From Paracoccus sp. TOH (GTDB lineage: Bacteria > Pseudomonadota > Alphaproteobacteria > Rhodobacterales > Rhodobacteraceae): a stretch of DNA of 64,000 nt. The position numbers were made by a program, and so were the translations under genes. The stretch's first letter is position 1. Every line of letters starts with the position of its first letter. The stretch lies in NCBI RefSeq assembly GCF_030388245.1, contig NZ_CP098360.1:602001-666000 (forward strand). The letters are read 5' to 3'. Of the stretch, positions 25,678 through 34,113 are shown in pieces. The notes below the pieces were generated by a model. The model did not search any database, was not told the origin of the DNA, and saw nothing but the letters and a program-made list of their open reading frames with translations.

Positions 25678-27054
25678 CTAGACCGCGTGCCCGTCCCGGG
25701 TCCAGTCCCCGCGCGCAAGCCCCCGCCAGAAGCGGCGCATCAACAGGATCGCGGCCACCGTCAGCCCGGCGACCAGCCCCAGCCACAGCCCCGCCGGCCC
25801 CAGCCCGGCGACAAAGGCCAGCCCATAGGCGATGGGCATGCCGACCAGCCAATAGCTGATCGCGGCGATGATCATCGGCACGCGCGTGTCCTGCACGCCC
25901 CGCAACAGGCCAAGCCCGATCACCTGCATCGCATCGGTCAGCTGAAACAGCGCGGCATAGAACATCAGCCCGGTGGCGATGCCGATCAGCACCGGCGTTT
26001 CGGGATCGCTGCCGTCCAGATAAAGCCCGACCAGCTGGCGCGGGAACAGCACAAAGACCGCGACCGCCATCACCGCGATGACAAGGGACACCGCCGTCAC
26101 CGCGATCGCGCCATCGCGCATCAGCGAGGCGTCGCCCAGACCCTTGGCCTGACCGGCGCGGATGGTGGCGGCGTTCGACATGCCCAGATGCAGCATGAAG
26201 GTGATCGAGGCCAGTTGCAGCGCGATCCCATGCGCGGCCAGTTCGCGCGTGCCGATCCAGCCCATCATCACGTTCGAGCCGACGAACAGCCCGCCCTCGG
26301 CCACCATGGTCAGGCCGATGGGCAGGCCAAGCCAGAACACCGCCCTCAATTCGGCCCAGTCGGCGCGCCAGAAGCGCTGGAACAGGTGGTATTTGCGCGC
26401 CGCAGGCAGCCAGCCCGCATAGGCCACCAGCAACACCAGTTGCAGCGCCTGCACCGAGACCGAGGCGATGGCCGCACCCTGCACGCCCAGCTCGGGCGCG
26501 CCCAGATTGCCGAAAATCAGCACCCAGTTCAGGAATACGTTCACCGGCAGACCGGCCAGCGTGACCCACAACACGACCTGCGCGCGCTCCATCGCCGCCA
26601 GATAGCTGTTCAGCGTCAGCCCGCAAAGCACCGGCAACAGACCGAACCCCGCGATGCGCAGATAATCCTGCGCCAAGGCCGCCACCTCGGGCTTTTGCCC
26701 GATGGCCGTGAGGATCGGTTCGGAAAACCACAGCAGCGGCATCGCCAGCAGCGCGAACAGGATGGACAGCCACAGCGCCATCCGGGTCGAACGGCGGACC
26801 TCGATCTCGTCGTCGCGGGCGATGGCGGCGGCGATCAGCCCCATCACGCCGATGCCGAAACCCATGCCCAGAAAGAACATGATGTGGAAAAACGAGGTGG
26901 CGATGACCAGCGCGGCCAGTTCCTCGACCCCGTACCAGCCGACCATCACCGTATCGGCGACCCCGATGGCCATGCGCGCCAGATGGCTGCCGACAAGCGG
27001 CAGGCCAAGCGCCAGCGTGGCGCGCAGATGCGGGGCGTAACGATCCATGGTCAT
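25678..27054 (-). CDS. MATE family multidrug efflux transporter (NorM-like)
   Basis: 458 residues with twelve predicted membrane helices, the usual MATE length. The N-terminal half has PLVGSHLARMAIGVADTVMVGWYG, and SYLAAMERAQVVLWVTLAGLPVNVFLNWVLIFG lies near the centre. The second half repeats the fold with MLHLGMSNAATIRAGQAKG. Cation-coupled export of drugs or metabolites is expected; the substrate is not predictable. Start MTMDRYAPHLRATLALGLP. Confidence 0.9.
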   Translation of the reverse strand: MTMDRYAPHLRATLALGLPLVGSHLARMAIGVADTVMVGWYGVEELAALVIATSFFHIMFFLGMGFGIGVMGLIAAAIARDDEIEVRRSTRMALWLSILFALLAMPLLWFSEPILTAIGQKPEVAALAQDYLRIAGFGLLPVLCGLTLNSYLAAMERAQVVLWVTLAGLPVNVFLNWVLIFGNLGAPELGVQGAAIASVSVQALQLVLLVAYAGWLPAARKYHLFQRFWRADWAELRAVFWLGLPIGLTMVAEGGLFVGSNVMMGWIGTRELAAHGIALQLASITFMLHLGMSNAATIRAGQAKGLGDASLMRDGAIAVTAVSLVIAVMAVAVFVLFPRQLVGLYLDGSDPETPVLIGIATGLMFYAALFQLTDAMQVIGLGLLRGVQDTRVPMIIAAISYWLVGMPIAYGLAFVAGLGPAGLWLGLVAGLTVAAILLMRRFWRGLARGDWTRDGHAV

Positions 27055-27110
27055 GGCTCTGCCTTATCCTTGGGCAGAGGCTGCGGCAAGCCGTCACGCC
27101 GGGTCACGGC

Positions 27111-27776
27111 TCAGGGCCGGATCTCGACCTCGGTGCCGATGCGGGCATGGGCAAAGATCTCGGCGATCTCGGCATTGTCGACGGCGATGCAGCCGGCCGT
27201 CCAGTCGCCCTTGACCCGGTAACCGTCGGGCACCTGGTTCGGCTGGCCGTGGATCATGATGTCGCCGCCGGGACTGACGCCCAGCCGGCGCGCCGCTTCG
27301 CGGTGGCGGGGCTGCGGATAGTCGATGCCCAGCGACAGGTGATAGGCGCTCTGCCGGTTCAGCCGGTCGATGCGGAAGGTGCCCTCGGGCGTGCGGCCAT
27401 CGCCTTCGCGGCTCTTGTCGCCCTCAGGCGCGAAGCCCAGGGCGATGCGGAAGGTCCGGGGCGGGCCGTTTTCCTGCCAGACGGTCATGCGGCGGGCGGA
27501 TTTCTCGACCAGGATGCGGCGGACCGGCGAGGCGATCGGCGTTTCCGGCCGTGCCGCCGGGCGCTGGAAGACCGGCGGCAGGGTGATGCGCGGCAGCCGG
27601 AACTCCGGCAGGCGCAGATCGGGCAGGCGCAGATCGGGCAGGCGCGGCCAGTGCCAGCCCGCCGCCGGCGGCTGCGGCGCCGGGACGGGCGCGGAAGGCG
27701 GCGCCCAGATCAGCCACAGCCCCCAGAGCGCCGCCGCCAGGCACAGCGCCGAGAAGATCGCGCCCAGCCGCTTCAT
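27111..27776 (-). CDS. L,D-transpeptidase family (YkuD domain) protein
   Basis: 221 residues. An N-terminal membrane or signal helix (MKRLGAIFSALCLAAALWGLWLIW) is followed by a short proline repeat (LPDLRLPDLRLPEFRLPRITLP, about residues 47-68) that may reach through peptidoglycan. The YkuD domain starts near RRILVEKSARRMTV. Its catalytic region is IMIHGQPNQ ... GDWTAGCIAV, where the usual Ser of SxGC is Thr; the His and Cys are intact. It is expected to make L,D cross-links or attach proteins in the cell wall. The start overlaps the upstream lyase stop (ATGA). Confidence 0.85.
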   Translation of the reverse strand: MKRLGAIFSALCLAAALWGLWLIWAPPSAPVPAPQPPAAGWHWPRLPDLRLPDLRLPEFRLPRITLPPVFQRPAARPETPIASPVRRILVEKSARRMTVWQENGPPRTFRIALGFAPEGDKSREGDGRTPEGTFRIDRLNRQSAYHLSLGIDYPQPRHREAARRLGVSPGGDIMIHGQPNQVPDGYRVKGDWTAGCIAVDNAEIAEIFAHARIGTEVEIRP

Positions 27777-28957
27777 TGCAGGTCGCGGAACGCCTCTTGC
27801 AGCCGCGCCACGGCCTCGGCCACCCGGGCGCGCGGCGTGGCAAGGTTGAAGCGCAGGAAGTCCTCGCCCCCCGTGCCGAAACTGCCGCCATGGTTGACGG
27901 CGATGCGGGCGTCCTGTTCGACGCGGCGGGTGAACTCGGCCCGCTCCATACCGGTGCCCGAGCAATCGACCCAGGCCAGATAGGTCGCCTGCAAGGGCAT
28001 CGAGCGCAGGCCGGGAATCGCGTTCACGCCGTCGTCGAACAGCCGCCGGTTGCCGTCCAGATAGGCCACCAGCGCATCGACCCAGGCCGCGCCCTCGGAC
28101 GAATAGGCGGCGGCGACCATGCCCGGCCCGAACAGGCCCGGCGAGATGCCCAGCGCCATCAGCCGGTTCTGCAGGCGCGTCCTCAGCCCCTCGTCGGCGA
28201 CGATCAGGTTGCCGATATGGGCGCCGGCGATGTTGAAGGTCTTGGTGGCGGCGGTCAGCGTCACCAGCCGGGACGCGGCGTCCGGCGCCACCGTCGCCAG
28301 CACGGAATGGCGCGGGCTGCCGGGCATGACCAGGTCGTGGTGGATCTCGTCCGAAACCAGAACCAGGTCATGGGCGGCGCAGAACTCGGCGACCTGGCGC
28401 AGTTCCTCGGCGCTCCAGACCCTGCCGCCGGGATTGTGCGGCGAACACAGGATCAGCATCCGCTCGCGCCCGGTCAGCAGCTTCTGCCAGCCCTGCCAGT
28501 CCATGCGATACTGGCCGTCCTCGATCGCCAGCGGAAACTCGGCCACCTCGCGGTCTGACGCGCGGATCACCCGGGCAAAGGCGTGATAGACCGGGGTCAT
28601 GACGATCACCCGGTCGCCCGGCCGGGTGAAGGCATCGACGCAGATCGCCGTGCCGTTGACCAGCCCGTGCGCCGAAAGGATCCATTCCGGCTGGACCTGC
28701 CAGCCGTGCCGCGTCTCCATCCACCAGCGGATCGACTCGAGATAGGCCGGGTTGGCGCCGGGATAGCCGTAGACGCCATGCGCCGCCATCGCCTCGACCG
28801 CGCGCTGCACCGGGGCCGGCGGGCGGAAATCCATGTCCGCAACCCACATCGCGATGCCGTCCCGGGGCGAGACGCCGTAGATCGCCTGCATGTCGTCCCA
28901 TTTGGAACAGGCGGTGCCGGTGCGGTCGATGAGTTCGTCGAAATCGGGCTGGGCCAT
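27773..28957 (-). CDS. MalY/PatB-type aminotransferase, probable cystathionine beta-lyase
   Basis: 394 residues, PLP fold type I. N-terminal KWDDMQAIYGVSPRDGIAMWVADMDF is typical of MalY/PatB C-S lyases. LCSPHNPGGRVWSAEEL and DEIHHDLVMPG follow, then the PLP lysine in TLTAATKTFNIAGAHIGN (near residue 240). It probably cleaves cystathionine or S-alkyl cysteines to pyruvate, ammonia and a thiol. Start MAQPDFDELIDRTGT at 28957. It is divergent from the first deformylase gene. Confidence 0.85.
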   Translation of the reverse strand: MAQPDFDELIDRTGTACSKWDDMQAIYGVSPRDGIAMWVADMDFRPPAPVQRAVEAMAAHGVYGYPGANPAYLESIRWWMETRHGWQVQPEWILSAHGLVNGTAICVDAFTRPGDRVIVMTPVYHAFARVIRASDREVAEFPLAIEDGQYRMDWQGWQKLLTGRERMLILCSPHNPGGRVWSAEELRQVAEFCAAHDLVLVSDEIHHDLVMPGSPRHSVLATVAPDAASRLVTLTAATKTFNIAGAHIGNLIVADEGLRTRLQNRLMALGISPGLFGPGMVAAAYSSEGAAWVDALVAYLDGNRRLFDDGVNAIPGLRSMPLQATYLAWVDCSGTGMERAEFTRRVEQDARIAVNHGGSFGTGGEDFLRFNLATPRARVAEAVARLQEAFRDLQ

Positions 28958-29034
28958 GGTTTCCCCTCGTTTTCCGTTCGGGCGCAGCATAGCGGCTTGT
29001 TGCGCAAGGCCAAGGCTTGCCCTAGATCACGGTC

Positions 29035-29556
29035 ATGACTTTGCGCAGCATCATCCTCCACCCCGATCCGCGGCTGAAGAAGCCCTGCGAGCCGGTGGCC
29101 CGCATCACCCCCGAGATCGAGACCCTGGCCGCCGACATGCTGGCCACCATGTATGACGCGCCGGGCGTGGGCCTGGCCGCGCCGCAGGTCGGCGTGCTGT
29201 CGCGGCTTTATGTCATGGATTGCGAAAAGGATCCCGAGGCGCCGCGCAATCCCATCGTCATGGTCAACCCCGAGGTGACCTGGACCTCCGAGGCGTTGAA
29301 CACCTATGAGGAAGGCTGCCTGTCGATCCCCGACCAATATGCCGACGTGACCCGCCCGGCCGAGGTCAGGGTGCGCTGGCTCGGCCTGGACGGCAAGCCG
29401 CATGAGCGCGAGTTCGAGGGGCTCTGGGCCACCTGCGCCCAGCACGAGATCGACCATCTCGACGGCAAGCTGTTCATCGACTACCTGAGCCCGATCAAGC
29501 GCCAGATGATCACCCGCAAGATGGTGAAGCTGAAGCGCGAGCGCGGCCGTGCCTGA
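29035..29556 (+). CDS. def: Peptide deformylase 1 (catalytically complete)
   Basis: A 173-residue metalloenzyme that removes the N-formyl group from new proteins. All three motifs are intact: GVGLAAPQVG (about residue 42), EEGCLSIPDQ with the metal-binding Cys, and QHEIDHLDGKL with two metal His and the catalytic Glu. The C-terminal helix KRQMITRKMVKLKRERG is present as in class I enzymes. It overlaps the next deformylase gene by 8 bases and is likely the housekeeping copy. Confidence 0.95.
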   Translation: MTLRSIILHPDPRLKKPCEPVARITPEIETLAADMLATMYDAPGVGLAAPQVGVLSRLYVMDCEKDPEAPRNPIVMVNPEVTWTSEALNTYEEGCLSIPDQYADVTRPAEVRVRWLGLDGKPHEREFEGLWATCAQHEIDHLDGKLFIDYLSPIKRQMITRKMVKLKRERGRA

Positions 29557-30103
29557 GCCCCTGTCGGGCGAGGATGCCGCGCAGGCGCCCCGGGGCCCCG
29601 ACGCTGCCGCGCTTGCCGCGCAAGGGCGCATCCGCCCGATCCTGCTTTACCCCGACCCGGTGCTGCGCCGCCCTTGCGACCCGGTCGGGCGCCTGGCCTG
29701 GGACCGGGTCTCGCAGCTGGCCGCCGACCTGCTCGCGACCATGTATCACGCCGGCGGCCGCGGTCTCGCCGCGCCGCAGATCGGCGAAAGCTGGCGGATC
29801 TTCGTCATGGATCACGGCTGGAAGAACGGCGCACCCCTGCCCCGCGTGGTCATGGACCCCGAAATCGCGCCGCTGGGCGGCGAGGTCGCGACCATGGAGG
29901 AAGCCTGCCTCTCGATCCCCGGCCGGCCGGTGGCGATGACGCGGCCGGCCGCGGTCTCGATGCGCTGTTTCGACATGACCGGGACGCTGCAATTGCTGAC
30001 CCTGGCCGGGATCGAGGCCCGCATCGCCCAGCACGAGGCGGACCATCTCGACGGCCGGCTGATCCTCGACGCGCTGGACGGCCGGGATTCCGACGCGCGT
30101 TAA
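29549..30103 (+). CDS. Peptide deformylase 2 (divergent, active-site residues retained)
   Basis: 184 residues with a 25-residue acidic N-terminal extension. Motif 1 is GRGLAAPQIG, motif 2 EEACLSIPGRP (Gly to Ala, metal Cys kept) and motif 3 QHEADHLDGRL (His-Glu-His kept). It lacks the C-terminal basic helix of copy 1. It is probably an active deformylase with altered substrate preference. Translation is coupled to copy 1 through the overlap. Confidence 0.9.
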   Translation: MPEPLSGEDAAQAPRGPDAAALAAQGRIRPILLYPDPVLRRPCDPVGRLAWDRVSQLAADLLATMYHAGGRGLAAPQIGESWRIFVMDHGWKNGAPLPRVVMDPEIAPLGGEVATMEEACLSIPGRPVAMTRPAAVSMRCFDMTGTLQLLTLAGIEARIAQHEADHLDGRLILDALDGRDSDAR

Positions 30104-30161
30104 GCCGGCCTTAGCTGTTTCGCGCTAGACCGGGGACAGATGCCGCCGCCGGAGTCGCCGC

Positions 30162-30353
30162 TTGTTCCCGCTGTCCCAGATCCTCTGCTTTCTCGCCGGC
30201 CTCTGGCTTGGCCGGCGACTGGCCCGCGGCCGCGAAAGGCACCTGCCGCCCCAAGACGAATGGCATGCCTATGGACAGGGCGCCGTCCATGTCCGCCGCG
30301 ATTCGCGGCGGGCGGACAGTCCGGGCCGGATTTACCTTCATTCGCCGCCGTGA
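30162..30353 (+). CDS. Possible small membrane protein between def genes
   Basis: A 63-codon frame with a TTG start preceded by GGAG at 7 bases. It begins MFPLSQILCFLAGLWLGRRL (a short hydrophobic helix followed by arginines) and has a hydrophilic tail. It fits exactly between deformylase copies 2 and 3 on the same strand. No family is recognised and the non-ATG start lowers confidence; it may be non-coding. Confidence 0.4.
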   Translation: MFPLSQILCFLAGLWLGRRLARGRERHLPPQDEWHAYGQGAVHVRRDSRRADSPGRIYLHSPP

Positions 30354-30386
30354 TAGCCGGGCGAGCATTCCTGACAAGGCCGCCCG

Positions 30387-30887
30387 ATGACCGTCCGCCC
30401 CTTCCTGCCCTATGCCGACCGCCGGCTGCACGTCCCGGCCGAGCCGGTCGCCGCGATCACCGAAACCGTGCGGATGATCTGGGACGACATGATCGACACG
30501 ATGGAGGCGATGCCGGGCGTCGGTCTTGCCGCGCCGCAGATCGGCATCATGCAGCGGCTGGCGGTGGTGGACGCGTCCGACAAGCGCGGCCAGGCGCTGC
30601 GCATGGCCAATCCCGAGATCCTGCATGCCAGCGTGCAGCTGCGCGCGCACGAGGAAGCGAGCCCGAACCTGCCCGGCGTCTCGGCCCGGATCGAGCGGCC
30701 GCGGGCGGTGACCGTGCGTTTCCTGAATGCCGCGGGCGAGATCGAGGAGCGGGATTTCGTCGGCCTCTGGGCGACCTCGGTGCAGCACCAGATCGACCAT
30801 CTGGACGGCCGGCTTTATGTCGACCGCCTCTCGCCCCTGCGCCGCAAGATGCTGGTGGCGAAATCGGCGAAACTGTCGCGGCGCTGA
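30387..30887 (+). CDS. Deformylase-like protein lacking catalytic residues
   Basis: 166 residues, clearly of the deformylase fold (MPGVGLAAPQIGIMQRLAVVD; C-terminal RRKMLVAKSAKLSRR helix). However motif 2 reads EEASPNLPG, with the metal-binding Cys replaced by Ser, and motif 3 reads QHQIDHLDG, with the catalytic Glu replaced by Gln. Codons were checked in the DNA (GCG AGC CCG AAC; CAG CAC CAG ATC GAC CAT). It is therefore unlikely to deformylate peptides. It may bind nascent chains, regulate the other copies, or have another chemistry. The frame is intact. Confidence 0.85.
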   Translation: MTVRPFLPYADRRLHVPAEPVAAITETVRMIWDDMIDTMEAMPGVGLAAPQIGIMQRLAVVDASDKRGQALRMANPEILHASVQLRAHEEASPNLPGVSARIERPRAVTVRFLNAAGEIEERDFVGLWATSVQHQIDHLDGRLYVDRLSPLRRKMLVAKSAKLSRR

Positions 30888-30889
30888 GG

Positions 30890-30921
30890 GGACCGGGCCG
30901 CGGCCCGACTGCCGCCGGTCC
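30890..30921 (+). terminator. Hairpin after the third deformylase gene
   Basis: GGACCGG pairs with CCGGTCC (outer stem), with a nested perfect palindrome GGGCCGCGGCCC (30895-30906). It starts 3 bases past the stop. GC-rich, without a U-tail. Confidence 0.5.
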
Positions 30922-31105
30922 TGTCGTGGTGAACGCAGCGTTCGCGCGTCGGATTGCGGCAGGGTCGCAGGGCTGTCTGGAACACGGAAAAACCGCATTC
31001 CCTGCGGCGGACGGCGGGCGCGGCAGGCAGCGTGGCTCTGGTTCGGACCGGAGCCGCGATGTCCGACGCCCTGCGCCACGCGCGAAGCCGGATTGGCGAT
31101 TGCCC

Positions 31106-31130
31106 GGGTATTTGGACAACAGAGAAGACG
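31106..31130 (+). repeat. Dispersed gene-end element, copy 7
   Basis: GGGTATTTGGACAACAGAG followed by AAGACG. It is in sense orientation for the def cluster but 220 bases past its end, and more degenerate than other copies. Confidence 0.55.
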
Positions 31131-31393
31131 GCTCATGCCGTCCGCGACCTGCCCTCGGGCGGCAGAGAGACGGGTGCATATGCGTGGGTGCCGGGGTGCG
31201 GGCCGGAACCGGGACCGCCAGGGGGCCGAGGCAGGCCGACGCGGCGGCGCAGCGAACGAATTGCAGCCAGGGCCGGCAGCAGAAGACAGCGCGCAGGGGA
31301 CGGCGGCGAACCGATGAACGACCGTGCAATGCGGGTCGCCGGCAGAGCGAGCGACGGGAAGCCAGAGCAGCCGGGGCGCGGCCCGCACGGCCT

Positions 31394-31447
31394 GGGGGTG
31401 CGAGGCATGGGGATGCGAGAACCGCTTTTCTTTGCCGCGGCACCCCC
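31394..31447 (+). other. Long hairpin, possible structured RNA or terminator
   Basis: GGGGGTGC (31394-31401) pairs with GCACCCCC (31440-31447). The stem extends through GGC/GCC with a bulge, around a 28-base loop containing CTTTTCTTT, and TTAACC follows. It stands about 140 bases before the next gene. Function unknown. Confidence 0.35.
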
Positions 31448-31587
31448 TTAACCTCGGGTCAGAACGGGCGGGCAGGGAGCGGCCGTCCGGCAGACCCGCG
31501 CCCGGCATTCCGCGGCCGGGCCTTCCGTTCCCGCTGAAACCCGCCCGCCTGCGCCCGCGGGCCCAGCCCGGAGTCGCCAGGCCAGTG

Positions 31588-33225
31588 ATGTTTTCCGTGC
31601 TGCCCCTTCTTGCCGGCCTGCTGTTTTGCGCCGCCTCGCTCACGCCCTCGCTGATTCCGCGCGACTGGCTGATGCAGGGCGTGCTGGCCGGGGTCTCGAT
31701 GGCGGCGGGCTATGTGCTGACCCAGTTCCTGCTGGCGCTGTGGCGGGCGTTGGAGCTGCCGGTGCTGAAGGAACGGCCGGCGCGCATCGCCCATGCGGTG
31801 CTGGCCGTGCCGGTCCTGGTGCTGCTGGGCCGCGGGGTGATCCTGTCGGGCGAATGGCAGAACAGCATCCGCGCCCGCATGGGCATGCCGGATCTGGAGG
31901 TGAACAACACCGCCAAGATGCTGGCGCTGGCGCTGGCGGTCTTCCTGCTGCTGTTCGTGATCGGCAAGGCGATCCAGGCGCTTTTCGACCTGCTGCGGCT
32001 GCGGCTGGCGCGCTATATTCCGACCCGCAGCGCCAATGTGCTGGGCCTGCTGCTGGCGGCGCTGATCGTGGTGACGCTGACCCGCGACGGCGTGGTGAAC
32101 TGGGCGATGCGCATCGCCGACAGGTCCTATGCCGCGGCCCAGCACCTTGCCGACCCGAAAGTCGCCCCGCCCGCCGAGCCATGGCGCTCCGGCTCGGCCG
32201 CCTCCGGCATCGACTGGGCGCTGATGGGCAAGCCGGGCCGCGACTTCGTCCTGGGCGGGCCGCGTGCCGGCGCCATCGCGGATTTCGCCGGCCGGCCGGC
32301 GAAGCAACCGCTGCGCATCTATGTCGGCCTGGCCCAGGACAACGACCCGGAGGTGCGCGCCAGGGCGGCGCTGGACGAGATGCTGCGCGTCGGCGCCTTC
32401 GACCGCAAGGTGCTGGTGCTGGCCAGCCCCACCGGCACCGGCTGGATGGACCCGGCCAGCTATGATGCGCTGGAATACATGCATGACGGCGACGTGGCGA
32501 CGGTGGCGGTGCAATATTCCTATCTGCAAAGCCCGCTGGCGCTGATCTTCGAGACCGAATCCGGTCTCGACCAGACCACGGCGCTGATGCGCGTGGTCTA
32601 TGAACATTGGCGCCACCTGCCGGCCGACCGCCGGCCGCGGCTGTATCTGCACGGCATCTCGCTGGGCGCCTGGTCGTCGATGTATGCCTTCAACCCGTTC
32701 CAGATGATGAACGAGCCGGTCGCCGGCGCGTTCTGGGTGGGTCCGCCCTTCACCTCGACCCTGTGGCGGCAGGCCAATGGCGCGCGCCAGCCCGGCAGCC
32801 GCCTTGTCCTGCCCGAGCTGGATGAGGGCGAGGTGATCCGCTATGCCAGCCAATACGCGCCGCCCGACCGCTCGGGCCGGCCCTGGGGGCGGCTGCGCAT
32901 CCTGTTCCTGCAATATGCCAGCGATCCGATCGTGTTCTACGACCCGGCCTCGTTGTGGCGGGCACCGGAATGGATGCGCGAGGCGCCGGCACCCGACGTC
33001 TCGCCCCGGCTGCGCTTCACCCCGGTGGTGACGCAGCTGCAACTGGCAGTGGACATGCTGGTCTCGACTTCGGCGCCGCCGGGCTTCGGCCACAGCTATC
33101 ACGCCCGCGACTATATCGACGGCTGGGTGGCGGTCACCGCGCCCGAGGGCTGGACGGCGGCCGATACCGAACGGCTCAAGGCGATCTGCGGCCAGAACGG
33201 AAGACCTGGATGCGCAAACGGCTGA
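31588..33225 (+). CDS. Membrane-anchored alpha/beta-hydrolase family protein (Abhydrolase_9 type)
   Basis: 545 residues. The N-terminal third is membrane-embedded (MFSVLPLLAGLLFCAASLTPSL; AAGYVLTQFLLALWRAL; AHAVLAVPVLVLLGRGV; LALALAVFLLLFVIGKA; NVLGLLLAALIVVTLTRDG). The C-terminal part is a hydrolase-like domain with the nucleophile elbow LYLHGISLGAWSS (Ser near residue 355). This two-part layout matches the Abhydrolase_9_N plus Abhydrolase_9 families, whose substrates are unknown. Start ATG 31588 is the first codon giving the hydrophobic N-terminus. It overlaps the next hydrolase by 16 bases. Confidence 0.8.
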   Translation: MFSVLPLLAGLLFCAASLTPSLIPRDWLMQGVLAGVSMAAGYVLTQFLLALWRALELPVLKERPARIAHAVLAVPVLVLLGRGVILSGEWQNSIRARMGMPDLEVNNTAKMLALALAVFLLLFVIGKAIQALFDLLRLRLARYIPTRSANVLGLLLAALIVVTLTRDGVVNWAMRIADRSYAAAQHLADPKVAPPAEPWRSGSAASGIDWALMGKPGRDFVLGGPRAGAIADFAGRPAKQPLRIYVGLAQDNDPEVRARAALDEMLRVGAFDRKVLVLASPTGTGWMDPASYDALEYMHDGDVATVAVQYSYLQSPLALIFETESGLDQTTALMRVVYEHWRHLPADRRPRLYLHGISLGAWSSMYAFNPFQMMNEPVAGAFWVGPPFTSTLWRQANGARQPGSRLVLPELDEGEVIRYASQYAPPDRSGRPWGRLRILFLQYASDPIVFYDPASLWRAPEWMREAPAPDVSPRLRFTPVVTQLQLAVDMLVSTSAPPGFGHSYHARDYIDGWVAVTAPEGWTAADTERLKAICGQNGRPGCANG

Positions 33226-34088
33226 TCCTTGCGGCGGCGCTGCTGGGGCTGGTGGCGCTGGCACTGGGGCTGAACACGGCGCGCAACTATGCCGGCTGGC
33301 AGCCCGCGACCGAGACCCCGGCCGAACGGCTGGCCCGGCTGGAGCCGCATTGGCGCATCCTGCGGCCCGCGGGCCCCGGCCCGCATCCCGCCGCGGTGCT
33401 GCTGTCGGGCTGCGACGGCGTGCATGACAACATGGACTATTGGGCGCGGCAGTTCGTGGCCATGGGCCGGGCGGCGCTGATCCTCGACAGCCATGCGCCG
33501 CGGCTTCTGGACAAGGCGCAGGCCTGGCGGGCGCTCTGCGCCGGGCAGGTGCTGCCGGGGGCCGAGCGTGCCGGCGACCTGGCCGTGGCGCTGGCGGCGC
33601 TGCGCGAGATGCCGGGCATCGACGGTTCGGACGTGGCGCTGCTCGGCGCCTCGCATGGCGGCTGGACGGCGATGGAACTGCTGCGCGCGCTGGGGCAGGA
33701 CGCCCCGCCGCCCGGTCTGACCGCATGGCCCGCGCCGCGCTGCACCCTGGCCGCGCAGCTTGGCCCGGTGGTGCTGCTTTATCCCTATTGCGGCCTTCTG
33801 AACGGCAGCGCCAAGGGACCGTGGCCCGGCCATGTGCAGGGGCTGATGCTGCTGGCCGAACAGGATTCGATCATCGATTCCGCCGATTGCCAAAGCATGG
33901 GCGCGGATCTGGTCGCGCGGGGCGCGCATTTGACCGTCACCACCTATCCCGGCATCAATCACGGCTTCGACCAGCGCGAGCGCTCCTCGCTTTCGCCGCT
34001 GGAGTTCGACGCCGAGGCGCGGGCGCGCGCCACCCGCGACATCCGTGCCTTCATGCAGGGTTTTGCCGCGCCCGCGCCCGGGATATGA
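33210..34088 (+). CDS. Dienelactone hydrolase-like alpha/beta hydrolase, exported or membrane-anchored
   Basis: 292 residues with an N-terminal hydrophobic segment ([21 protein letters not shown]) acting as signal or anchor. The catalytic Ser is in [14 protein letters not shown] (near residue 150) and the His is probably in [22 protein letters not shown] may supply the acid. This is the dienelactone-hydrolase fold. Start ATG 33210 has GGAAGACCTGG just upstream. The substrate is unknown; overlap with the previous gene suggests a functional pair. Confidence 0.8.
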   Translation: MRKRLILAAALLGLVALALGLNTARNYAGWQPATETPAERLARLEPHWRILRPAGPGPHPAAVLLSGCDGVHDNMDYWARQFVAMGRAALILDSHAPRLLDKAQAWRALCAGQVLPGAERAGDLAVALAALREMPGIDGSDVALLGASHGGWTAMELLRALGQDAPPPGLTAWPAPRCTLAAQLGPVVLLYPYCGLLNGSAKGPWPGHVQGLMLLAEQDSIIDSADCQSMGADLVARGAHLTVTTYPGINHGFDQRERSSLSPLEFDAEARARATRDIRAFMQGFAAPAPGI

Positions 34089-34113
34089 GATCCCGACACT
34101 AAGGAGGGCAGCG

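Larger units (their letters stand above)
30888..31587. other. 700-base gene-free stretch with hairpins
   Basis: No supported gene. It contains a strong hairpin just after the third def gene (30890-30921), a TATTTG element (31106-31130) and a long hairpin (31394-31447). Open frames on either strand here have no family resemblance and look like high-GC chance frames. A small RNA is possible, but no promoter or U-tail is obvious. Confidence 0.5.

Noticed and set aside
22366..27222. Very long open frame (over 1,600 codons) on the plus strand
   Set aside because: It is antisense to cydC, cydD, the AsnC domain gene and the MATE gene, all with clear family motifs. Its translation is Arg/Gln/Pro-rich, typical of a high-GC shadow frame.
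29549..30103. Second deformylase as another inactive copy
   Set aside because: It keeps the metal Cys (EEACLSIPG) and HEADH; only the Gly before Cys changes, which is tolerated in the family.
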